The translations under genes and the position numbers were made by a program. A stretch of DNA of 64,000 nucleotides from JAGQVA01 sp033764335 (GTDB lineage Bacteria; Bacteroidota; Bacteroidia; J057), in the NCBI GenBank assembly GCA_033764335.1, contig JANRJC010000023.1:27333-91332 (forward strand). The letters are read 5' to 3'. The first letter of the stretch is position 1. The number at the start of each line of letters is the position of its first letter. This document shows positions 53,223-61,650 of the stretch, in pieces. The notes under the pieces were generated by a model. That model was not told the origin of the DNA, made no database searches, and saw nothing but the letters and a program-made list of their open reading frames with translations.

Positions 53223-54263
53223 ATGAATCAATATTTTCTGACCGCCTGCTTTCTTCTTTTTGTTTTCCTGGCTCCGGGAGTACAGGCACAAAAAAGCGTT
53301 GTAAAAACCGATTCCCTTTATTCCAAAAATCTGGAGAACAAATTTGGCGAAAACCCCAAACGAGCAGTCTCGATCTATCTGCCGCCCGGTTATCAGGAAA
53401 GTAAAAAACGTTATCCCGTCATTTATTTTTTACATGGGTTTATGGGCGACAACAAGATGCTGGCGAATATGACCGGTATTCTGGATTTTGCGATCAACAC
53501 CCACAAAATACGACCATTTATTATGGTTATTCCCGATCAAAAAACCACCTATGACGGCAGTTTTTACAGCAATTCGGGCGTATTTGGCAACTGGGAAGAC
53601 TTTACTACTTATGACCTTGTGGATTATATTGACAGCCATTACCGCACACTGGCCCACAAAGACAGTCGCGGCATTACCGGCCACAGCATGGGAGGATATG
53701 GAGCGTTAAAAATCGCCATGCATCACCCCGATATATTCAGCAGCGTATATGCACTGAGTCCCGGCGCATTGACCATTGTCAGAGAATACGGCCCCAATAG
53801 CGACACCTATAAAGAACTCGCAACGATAAAAACCACGGAAGAACTCAACAAAACCTATTTTGGGAAAGTCATTGTAGCCTTCGCTAAATCATGGTCTCCC
53901 AACCCGGAGAAACCCCCTTTTTACTGTGATTTTCCTTTTGAATACAAAGGAGAAGAATTGGTGGTAAATCAACATGTACTCGAAAAATGGTATGACAACC
54001 TGCCCTTGCACATGATAGATGACCATCTCGAAAACCTACAAAAACTCAAAGCCATCAAATTTGACTGGGGTCGAAATGCGGGAGACCGGTTCACCATTCA
54101 GTGCAAAATGTTTAGCCAGCGGCTGGAAAACGTAGGCATTACCCATTTTGCCGAAGAATACATCGGCACACATGTAAACAATATTTACACCCCTGACGGC
54201 CGCATCCCCAATCAGATGTTGCCTTTTTTTGATTTTTACCTCGATTTTGAGGAAGGGGAGTGA
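53223..54263 (+). CDS. Secreted esterase of the esterase D/feruloyl-esterase fold
   Basis: 346 residues with signal peptide (1-22). Alpha/beta hydrolase: oxyanion region YFLHGFMGDN, nucleophile S155 in GHSMGGYG, and a late His in EEYIGTHVNN. Putative esterase family as in S-formylglutathione hydrolase and mycolyl-type esterases. It lies 17 bp behind the AtuA genes and may release their substrate outside the cytoplasm (inference). Confidence 0.82.
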   Translation: MNQYFLTACFLLFVFLAPGVQAQKSVVKTDSLYSKNLENKFGENPKRAVSIYLPPGYQESKKRYPVIYFLHGFMGDNKMLANMTGILDFAINTHKIRPFIMVIPDQKTTYDGSFYSNSGVFGNWEDFTTYDLVDYIDSHYRTLAHKDSRGITGHSMGGYGALKIAMHHPDIFSSVYALSPGALTIVREYGPNSDTYKELATIKTTEELNKTYFGKVIVAFAKSWSPNPEKPPFYCDFPFEYKGEELVVNQHVLEKWYDNLPLHMIDDHLENLQKLKAIKFDWGRNAGDRFTIQCKMFSQRLENVGITHFAEEYIGTHVNNIYTPDGRIPNQMLPFFDFYLDFEEGE

Positions 54264-54272
54264 AACTATTTG

Positions 54273-54298
54273 TTACGACGCGGCGGGCAACCGTATCC
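54273..54298 (+). repeat. 26-bp relic of an RHS satellite gene
   Basis: It matches 61319-61344, inside the small T9SS satellite gene, at 25 of 26 bases and in the same orientation. Read in frame from 54271 it gives CYDAAGNRIP and a stop. The two copies bracket the whole RHS toxin/immunity unit. Confidence 0.6.
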
Positions 54299-54400
54299 CG
54301 TGAAAAACGAAGGATTATTCATCCGGTCTTAGAATAAAACATAATTAAAAACATTTCGACTTAATGATTTGTTAACATTAAAAAAGTATTCTGTTAATAT

Positions 54401-54410
54401 GGGGGGGGGG
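54401..54410 (+). promoter_or_regulatory. G10 homopolymer upstream of the RHS gene
   Basis: Ten consecutive G within otherwise AT-rich sequence, 77 bp before the chosen RHS start. Poly-G tracts of this length slip during replication and are a classic basis for phase-variable promoters. No expression data. Confidence 0.5.
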
Positions 54411-54487
54411 TAATTGCGAATGTCAAAAATATGATGATCCATTTTTTGAATGTTTTGTTTTTTCCTCCATTTTTAACAACTTTGTTT

Positions 54488-57400
54488 ATGCACAATATCC
54501 GGCTATTCCTATGTGTTTTAGGGTTGGGGTTATCTTTTGCTTTCGGGCAGGGGAATGTTCAATATCAGAATCTTTTTACAGAAACTACTTTTTCAGGAAG
54601 AACGCTTTCTCAAACGCTACCTGTAGGCACGACTTCCGGGGGAGCAAATGTTTCGCTTTCTGGGGGAGCAGGTTATACAATGCCGATAAATTTGCCACCG
54701 GGTACAGGAGGGATGACTCCTTCTGTTTCGGTAACTTGTAATAGCCAGTCAGGAAATGGTTTATTGGGCATGGGCTGGAATTTATCGGGTCTATCGGTTA
54801 TTCACCGCATCGGACAAGACTGGTATCACGACGGAAAGCCAGGCCCTGTTTCCCTGGCTGGAAATCCTGCTTCGGGCATCGCCGCAGGGCCTTTTGCACT
54901 GGACGGAAACCGATTGATTGCAACGAGTGGAGTAAACGGTGCGGATGGGGCAGTTTATGCTACGGAAAGTGAAACTTTTTCGCGCATCACTTCTTACGGC
55001 ATTTCGGGTAACGGCCCCTTATGGTTTAAGGTCGAAACCAAGTCAGGAATTGTCTTTGAATATGGCAATAGCACAGATTCCCGCCTGATGCAGGAAGGAG
55101 GAACCAGCGTACTCTTCTGGCGACTCAACCGCATGTATGACCTGCACGGCAACTATGTGGATTATAAATATCTGACTGATGACCGTGAATCGCGGATAGA
55201 TGAGATTTTGTACACGGGTAATACTGTCACCGGGCTTGTTCCTTATAACAAAATAAAGTTTCACTATAGTCTTCGGATGGATGCTACGACGGCTTATCTG
55301 GACGGTTCTCTTTTAAACAGTACTCGTCTGATAACCAAAATTGTATTAACTGCCGAAGGGGGTGTTATCAGCAAGGAATATGAGTTTAAATACGCTCAGG
55401 ACGATCTTTATTCCTACCTGGTAGAAATGATCGAAAAAGGTAGCGATGGTTCGCTGTTTAATACAACCATTTTTAAATATGGTGAAACTTCGCCTGACTT
55501 TGAGGCTGTGGAGACGGATGATCTAATACAAGGATCAACCTATCACAGCTTTGTGGGAGATTTTGATGGGGATGGCTATTCTGATTTTATTAGGGCTACC
55601 TACGATATTGAAGAAGGTGTCTTATTTTACACGGACTTCGATTATTATCGGAAAATACCGGGATCAGATAACTTTCAATTTATTATTAAACAGACGCTTC
55701 CTAACAATTATAGCCGGGTTAACGGAATAGATGTCCCTAACAGGTATCGAATATCCAGTGCCGATTTTAATGGAGATGGCAGGGAGGATATCTTGATTGA
55801 AAATCGTGTAAAACTTTCGAACAGTACTCATTGGCGGTTATCCAACACACGGATTTACTATTTAAACGCTGCGGGGAATGCATTTACAGCTACGGATTAT
55901 TCTGTAGGAATTCCCTTTAACATTATCAATGCTTCTACCTGGAATTATTTATATACAGGAGATTTTAACGGTGACGGAAAAAGTGATTACCTGACCAGTC
56001 TGAGCAATGGAACCGGCCATAAGGTTTTTTTATCTTTTCCCGGAGTCAGTCTTAATCATCAGGTTTTAGGTGAGTTTGTTGCGACCAATCCCTATACGAA
56101 CGAGGTTTCGGGAGCCGACCAGGTTTTTGTAATTGACTACGACGGCGACGGGAAAACGGAATTGATGACACTTAAAGGAACTACCTGCAAGATTTTTTCC
56201 TTTGAAAAAAATGCCAATAATGAATACGAAGCGCTTTTGGTTTATCATTCGAGTTCCACCCAATGGCAGGATGTTTATCCCGGTGATTTTAACGGCGATG
56301 GTAAAGCTGATTTTTTAACTCGTACTTCGACCAATATTTGGGAAATAGCCTTGTCAAAAGATGCCTCAAACGCTTTTGATACTCATAACTTTACATTTGT
56401 GACTGCTCCCATCTTAGAATTTGATAAGATTTTTATACAAGATTTAAACGGAGATGGGAAAACGGATATCTTGCATGGAGATGGTGATCCTGATCTGATT
56501 AATACTGAGTATCTAACAAATATTACTTTTCATGTTTACTACTCAAACGGCTTAGATTTTGACTATGCCGTCATGCAACCGGAAGATGAAATCCTTTCCG
56601 ATTGGCCCTTACTGTTAGGAGATTTTAATGGAGACGGGGGAAAGGATTTCTATTTTGTCGAACCCAATCTACCCGACAAACTCTACTACTTCCGCAAAGA
56701 AGATAAATCCCGGTTGCTGGACAAAGTGGCGGATGGATTCAATTTCGTAACAGAATTTGATTACAGCCGGATGACTGCCGGAGGGAGTTTTTATGTAAAA
56801 GGTTCGGGTTCGACGTTTCCAGTGAATAATGTCCAGGCTGCGGGCTGGTTGGTTTCCGCTCAAACCCAACCGAATGCGATCGGAGGATTTCACTCCACCA
56901 CTTTTACCTACGAAGATGCCCGAATTCACCGTCAGGGCAGAGGGTTTCTGGGGTTTAGGAAAGTGCATTCCACCCATGTGGTTTCTGGTTTTTCTACCAC
57001 CCATGAATTCACCCTTGATAATACCTATTACCTCTCCATCCCCTGGAAAACACAAACCCGGAAGATTTCAGACAATAGTCTGGTATCCGAAACGGCTCAG
57101 ACGTATTCGGTGAATACTCTCGGTAACGGGCGTTTCTGGTTAAGACCGGATCAAAGTTCCACACAGGATTTTATCCGATCCCGTACCTCCAACCAAGACT
57201 GGGCCTATGACAGTTATGGAAATGTATTGGTTGAAAATGCTTCAGTCAATACGCTGGAATACACCGTAACAACCCATACTTACGGGTCATTTGGTACTTG
57301 GATTCCCTCTCATCCTACACAGACTACTTTCCAGAAGATTCGCAATGACAGTGCCCCTACCTCGCATACCCAAACCACTACCCGGGTTTTCAACAATAAA

Positions 57401-60400
57401 GGCGAACTCACCCAAACCAAAATCCATGCGGGGCAACCTAAAGAGATTACAACAACCTATACATACAACAGTTTTGGGAATCCGCTGAGCGAAACGGTTT
57501 CCGCCGCAGGCCTTACCAGCCGCACAACCAGCTATACTTATGATAGCAAAGGGCGATATCCGACCGTCATTACCGACGGTTTACTCCAATCGGAAACCCG
57601 AACCTATGACCCCAAATGGGGTACACCTCTCTCTATTCAAACGCCCGATAACCTTACTACCACTTTTCAGTACGATGGTTTTGGCCGTTTGACCCATACT
57701 ACTACTCCGGAGGGATATACTATTCAACACTCCCTTGTCTGGGATATTCAACCCGCCAATTATACCCTCTATTATAGCCGTACCCAGATACCCGGCAAAC
57801 CCGAATCCAAAATCTGGTATGATCTTCTCGGACGAGAAAAGAAAGCCCATGTACAGGGATTCAGCAGCCAGTGGATACAAACACTGACTACTTATGACGC
57901 CAAAGGCAATACTGCGACTACCACCCTTCCGCATTACCCCGGCGATCCCGCCACAATCACAACGTTTTCTTATGATATCTTTGGCAGGGTACTTACTGCA
58001 ATCAACAGTGCAGGTACGACCTCCTATAGTTATACACCCGGAGTAGATGGTTCGCTTACCGTTGCAGTGACGGATCCTGCCGGTCAGACAACCAGCCGGA
58101 TATTGGACGCAGCCGATCAGACGCTTTCCCGTACGGATGCCGGAGGCACGCTTACTTATGACATCAACAGCCGGGGATACCCGACCCGCGTAAAACTCGA
58201 CGGCGTAGAACTGGCAACCCTGCAATACGACCTGTATGGACGCCAGACCCAGCTTACCGATAAAAACGCGGGTACAACCTCCTATGATTATAATGCTTTG
58301 GGAGAACTCCTTTCCCAGACCGATGCCAAAGGGCAGGTACAGCAGATGCAATACGACATTCTGGGCCGGATACTTACCCGTACCACTCCCGAAGGCGTTA
58401 CTACCTGGCAGTATGTCACAACGGGTAATGGCAAAGGCCATCTGAAAAAAATCACCGGATACAATGGATTCACCCGTGAATATACTTACAATGCCCTGAG
58501 CCAGGTGACTCAGGAAAAACAGGCAATCAGCGGAATCAATTTTCTTACGAATTATACCTACACCGCTTATGGCGATCTTGCGACGGTTACTTACCCTTCG
58601 GGTTTTGGTATCCAGCGGATTTATACCGCCAATGGATACCTGCGTCAGGTAAAAAATCACAACGGAACCGTTACCCTCTTCAACGCGGTCACCGGTACAA
58701 TGAATGCCTTGGGGCAGTTTACTCAATATACCCTAGGCAACGGAAAAGTTACTAATAACACTTACAATGCCTACGGTTTACCCATCAACACTTTTACCTC
58801 CGGTGTACAAAACCTTTCGACCGCTTTCAACCTTCAGACCGGCAATCTCACCAGCCGTACCGACCACCTGAAGTCAAAAACAGAAACGTTTACGTACGAC
58901 AATCTCAACCGCCTGACAAATGCACAGGTATCGGGGCAGACCGCTTCTACCATGGCTTATTGGGGAAATGGTAATTTTTCTACCAAATCCGACGCCGGGG
59001 TGTATGACTATCATGCCCAAAAAATCCATGCGGTAACCAAAGTTACCGATCCGCAAAATGTCATTCCCTCCTTTCAGCAGGATATAACCTACACATCCGA
59101 TCACGATCCCCTCACCGTTAGCGAAAACGGCTATGACCTGACTTTTTCCTACGGCCCGGACGGTCAGCGGAAAAAGTCGGTGCTTATGCACAACGACGAT
59201 GTTCAGACCACCCGGTATTATGTAGGGGCGTATGAACGCAATGTCAGTGGCAGCACTACGCAGCATATTCATTATGTCTCCGGCGGTGACGGGTTATGTG
59301 CGATTGTTGTACGTCAGGGCAGTACGGATACCTATTATTATGCCTATACCGATCACCTCGGTTCGATCCTAACCCTCACTAGCAATACCGGGGCCATCGT
59401 CGCGGAGCAAAACTTTGACGCATGGGGACGCCCCCGCAACCCCACCACCTGGACTTACAGCCTCGTACCTACCGCGCCCACCTGGCTCTACCGAGGTTAC
59501 ACCGGCCACGAACACCTGCGCGAGTTTGGCATCATCCACATGAACGGACGCCTCTACGACCCGGTACTGGGCCGTATGCTCTCCCCCGACAACTACATCC
59601 AGGCAGCCTTCGGCTCCCAGGGCTACAACCGCTATAGCTACGCGGTGAATAATCCGCTGCGGTTTACTGATCCGAGTGGGGAGGTGATACCGGTGATCGT
59701 GGGAGCAATGCTAATCGGGGCAGCAATTGGTGGGGTTGCAAACCTGGGGATTCAATATAGTCAGGGCAATATTCATAGTCTCGGAGATGCCGGAGTCGCA
59801 TTTGGAATTGGCGCATTGGCGGGGGGATTGGGTGCAGGTGCGGGGGTTCTCTCTTTGGGAGCCGTAGCGGGGGCGGGTATTATTTCGGGTACGGGCGGGG
59901 CATTGGGCGGCATGATCGCCGGGGGAGCAGGAGGAGCCACCAGCGGATTGATTCAGGGTGCGGGCAATGCGTGGTATTTTCAGGATGCCACGGTGGGGCA
60001 AGGCCTGAAACAGGGAGCCATCAGCGCAGCATGGGGACTGGTCGGCGGAGCTTTGGTGGGCGGAGCAATGGGCTATATCAACACCCCTAAAGGATTTAAC
60101 CGCTGGAATGGGGCACCAGTAGGAGCTAATACTACAACTAGTGTCATCGTTCCTGAATATGCCATAGACAATAATTTTGAGAATGAAGTTTTTGCTGTTG
60201 ATCGCTTGGCTTCTGCACGTCAACAAATTGAAAAAGCTGTCCCCACTTCCGGACATGCTACTTATAGAACTGAATATTTACATAAGGTATTAGGAACTGA
60301 TTTACAACATGTATGGAATTCTCAAACTTTAGAAATAGTAGTTGACAATGGCCGTATTTTTTCAGTTATAGGTGGTGACGGAGTTGAGACCATTCTTGTT

Positions 60401-60616
60401 CAACAATTGGGAAATAAATTTGGAGTTAATGGTGTTTTTGAAGTTGGGATTCGTAATAATGTAATTTGGCATCAACGTTTTATCCCTGGAGGAGTAATAA
60501 CTGGTACTTTTAACCAAGTCCCCACCTTATCTGGAAGCTTAAATCCTAACTTATTCTGGTTGAGTCCTGTTATGAAGCCTTCTGTTATTATGCCACCCAT
60601 TTCTATTATTAGATGA
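54488..60616 (+). CDS. Giant secreted RHS polymorphic toxin
   Basis: 2042 residues from ATG 54488, chosen because a good signal peptide follows (NIRLFLCVLGLGLSFAFGQ); an upstream ATG at 54431 is possible. In order: an SpvB/TcdB-like N-terminus (GGAGYTMPINLPPGTGGMTP); seven or more VCBS/FG-GAP calcium repeats (about 355-720; GDFNGDGKADF-type); RHS/YD repeats (about 980-1640); and the RHS core (RLYDPVLGRMLSPDNY, near 1690-1730) ending in DPSGE. A Gly-rich hydrophobic pre-toxin region follows (about 1735-1860), then an AT-rich variable C-terminus (about 1870-2042) of unknown fold. The C-terminus is the predicted toxin. Overlaps the immunity gene by 4 bp. Confidence 0.88.
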   Translation: MHNIRLFLCVLGLGLSFAFGQGNVQYQNLFTETTFSGRTLSQTLPVGTTSGGANVSLSGGAGYTMPINLPPGTGGMTPSVSVTCNSQSGNGLLGMGWNLSGLSVIHRIGQDWYHDGKPGPVSLAGNPASGIAAGPFALDGNRLIATSGVNGADGAVYATESETFSRITSYGISGNGPLWFKVETKSGIVFEYGNSTDSRLMQEGGTSVLFWRLNRMYDLHGNYVDYKYLTDDRESRIDEILYTGNTVTGLVPYNKIKFHYSLRMDATTAYLDGSLLNSTRLITKIVLTAEGGVISKEYEFKYAQDDLYSYLVEMIEKGSDGSLFNTTIFKYGETSPDFEAVETDDLIQGSTYHSFVGDFDGDGYSDFIRATYDIEEGVLFYTDFDYYRKIPGSDNFQFIIKQTLPNNYSRVNGIDVPNRYRISSADFNGDGREDILIENRVKLSNSTHWRLSNTRIYYLNAAGNAFTATDYSVGIPFNIINASTWNYLYTGDFNGDGKSDYLTSLSNGTGHKVFLSFPGVSLNHQVLGEFVATNPYTNEVSGADQVFVIDYDGDGKTELMTLKGTTCKIFSFEKNANNEYEALLVYHSSSTQWQDVYPGDFNGDGKADFLTRTSTNIWEIALSKDASNAFDTHNFTFVTAPILEFDKIFIQDLNGDGKTDILHGDGDPDLINTEYLTNITFHVYYSNGLDFDYAVMQPEDEILSDWPLLLGDFNGDGGKDFYFVEPNLPDKLYYFRKEDKSRLLDKVADGFNFVTEFDYSRMTAGGSFYVKGSGSTFPVNNVQAAGWLVSAQTQPNAIGGFHSTTFTYEDARIHRQGRGFLGFRKVHSTHVVSGFSTTHEFTLDNTYYLSIPWKTQTRKISDNSLVSETAQTYSVNTLGNGRFWLRPDQSSTQDFIRSRTSNQDWAYDSYGNVLVENASVNTLEYTVTTHTYGSFGTWIPSHPTQTTFQKIRNDSAPTSHTQTTTRVFNNKGELTQTKIHAGQPKEITTTYTYNSFGNPLSETVSAAGLTSRTTSYTYDSKGRYPTVITDGLLQSETRTYDPKWGTPLSIQTPDNLTTTFQYDGFGRLTHTTTPEGYTIQHSLVWDIQPANYTLYYSRTQIPGKPESKIWYDLLGREKKAHVQGFSSQWIQTLTTYDAKGNTATTTLPHYPGDPATITTFSYDIFGRVLTAINSAGTTSYSYTPGVDGSLTVAVTDPAGQTTSRILDAADQTLSRTDAGGTLTYDINSRGYPTRVKLDGVELATLQYDLYGRQTQLTDKNAGTTSYDYNALGELLSQTDAKGQVQQMQYDILGRILTRTTPEGVTTWQYVTTGNGKGHLKKITGYNGFTREYTYNALSQVTQEKQAISGINFLTNYTYTAYGDLATVTYPSGFGIQRIYTANGYLRQVKNHNGTVTLFNAVTGTMNALGQFTQYTLGNGKVTNNTYNAYGLPINTFTSGVQNLSTAFNLQTGNLTSRTDHLKSKTETFTYDNLNRLTNAQVSGQTASTMAYWGNGNFSTKSDAGVYDYHAQKIHAVTKVTDPQNVIPSFQQDITYTSDHDPLTVSENGYDLTFSYGPDGQRKKSVLMHNDDVQTTRYYVGAYERNVSGSTTQHIHYVSGGDGLCAIVVRQGSTDTYYYAYTDHLGSILTLTSNTGAIVAEQNFDAWGRPRNPTTWTYSLVPTAPTWLYRGYTGHEHLREFGIIHMNGRLYDPVLGRMLSPDNYIQAAFGSQGYNRYSYAVNNPLRFTDPSGEVIPVIVGAMLIGAAIGGVANLGIQYSQGNIHSLGDAGVAFGIGALAGGLGAGAGVLSLGAVAGAGIISGTGGALGGMIAGGAGGATSGLIQGAGNAWYFQDATVGQGLKQGAISAAWGLVGGALVGGAMGYINTPKGFNRWNGAPVGANTTTSVIVPEYAIDNNFENEVFAVDRLASARQQIEKAVPTSGHATYRTEYLHKVLGTDLQHVWNSQTLEIVVDNGRIFSVIGGDGVETILVQQLGNKFGVNGVFEVGIRNNVIWHQRFIPGGVITGTFNQVPTLSGSLNPNLFWLSPVMKPSVIMPPISIIR

Positions 60617-61164
60617 ATAGTATGCAAATCTTTTCAAAAAACATCGGCTTTAACGACTGGGGCGAAATTTACCTGGGGTTAAAAAAGGGCTGGATTACCC
60701 GGTCAGACCTATTCGCGTTTTGCCAGAAAGGTTATGTCATACCTTGTGGAGAAGATCGTTTAGCTGCTTTGTATCTTGCTGAGGATGAATCATTTTATCA
60801 GCTAATCAAACAAATTCTGGGTTTTATCTCCGAAGCCCGGCAACCCCTAATAGATACTCACGCGGAGGAGTTTGACAATCCCATTCATTTAAGAGATATT
60901 CCCCAGCAGTACGCGCGATTATGGCAGTTGGAATTCTTATTAAGAACAGATCAGCAACCACTCTCTGCAAAGGACAAAATGTGGGCACTGAATAATTTAT
61001 GGTCAGACTTTGGTTATCCGGAGGCATGGAGACCGTTTCAGATTCTGACAGATTTTCCGGATATAGGTTCGGAACAAAGGATAGAAGCACTTTATAAAGA
61101 ATATCAGAGTTACCTCGGAGCAGAGGTTGCTGCTTTAGAAGTGAGTCATAAAATTATTACTTAG
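60613..61164 (+). CDS. Probable immunity protein (DUF2247-like)
   Basis: 183 residues, cytoplasmic, with the DUF2247-like start (GFNDWGEIYLGLKKGWITRS, then LFAFCQ) and a Trp-rich second half. The ATGA overlap with the RHS gene and the same low GC content as the toxin tip indicate that both moved as one cassette. Predicted to neutralise the RHS C-terminal toxin. Confidence 0.7.
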   Translation: MNSMQIFSKNIGFNDWGEIYLGLKKGWITRSDLFAFCQKGYVIPCGEDRLAALYLAEDESFYQLIKQILGFISEARQPLIDTHAEEFDNPIHLRDIPQQYARLWQLEFLLRTDQQPLSAKDKMWALNNLWSDFGYPEAWRPFQILTDFPDIGSEQRIEALYKEYQSYLGAEVAALEVSHKIIT

Positions 61165-61229
61165 ATTATGCGAATAATAATTGTAGAAGTATGTGCCTTG
61201 ATTTCCCCCTAAAAAATAACCTCTCTCCC

Positions 61230-61634
61230 ATGAAAAATCTCCTCCTTTTTTTCCTCTCTCTCCCCCTCGCCGCTTTCGCGCAGATCGGGCCGCCCTGTAC
61301 GCCGGAGGTGGTGCTGAGTTATGACGCGGCGGGCAACCGTATCCAGCGCAAGGAAATCTGCGACGAAAACCCGTCACAAAACCGCCTCGAAAATCCGCAG
61401 GCTGCGCTACGGGTTTATCCCAATCCTCATGACGGGAGGTTTAGGGTGTTACTTACCCTCCCGATGCCAGAGGCGCACCTCGTGCTTTACGACCGTCAGG
61501 GCCGCATGATCCTCTCCGCCATCCTGCCCCCGGAAGGGCTTAAAATTGACCTCTCCGCCCACCCCGCCGGTGTCTATTACCTCCGGGTAAAAGGCCGCGA
61601 TTTTGAAGCCGCTCAGGCGGTGGTGAAACAATAA
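61230..61634 (+). CDS. Small T9SS type A protein with an RHS-like YD motif
   Basis: 134 residues from ATG 61230, where a signal peptide begins (LLLFFLSLPLAAFAQ). A single RHS-type motif LSYDAAGNRIQRKE is followed by a complete type A sorting domain (LRVYPNPHDGRFRVLLTL, then LYDRQGRM and AGVYYLRV). It looks like a truncated RHS head joined to a sorting signal. Such satellites may take part in surface display of RHS proteins or be left-overs of recombination. Confidence 0.75.
   Translation: MKNLLLFFLSLPLAAFAQIGPPCTPEVVLSYDAAGNRIQRKEICDENPSQNRLENPQAALRVYPNPHDGRFRVLLTLPMPEAHLVLYDRQGRMILSAILPPEGLKIDLSAHPAGVYYLRVKGRDFEAAQAVVKQ
61319..61344 (+). repeat. 26-bp segment shared with 54273-54298
   Basis: This is the intact copy, inside the satellite gene; it encodes the YDAAGNR motif. 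Confidence 0.6.
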
Positions 61635-61650
61635 CCCAACTCCACGAATC

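Noticed and set aside
54361..54400. Bacteroidota -33/-7 promoter before the G10 tract
   Set aside because: TTTG and TATTCTG are present but only 15 bp apart, shorter than the usual spacing.
57581..58726. 381-codon minus-strand frame inside the RHS gene
   Set aside because: It arises from the repetitive YD-repeat coding on the other strand; no independent signal.
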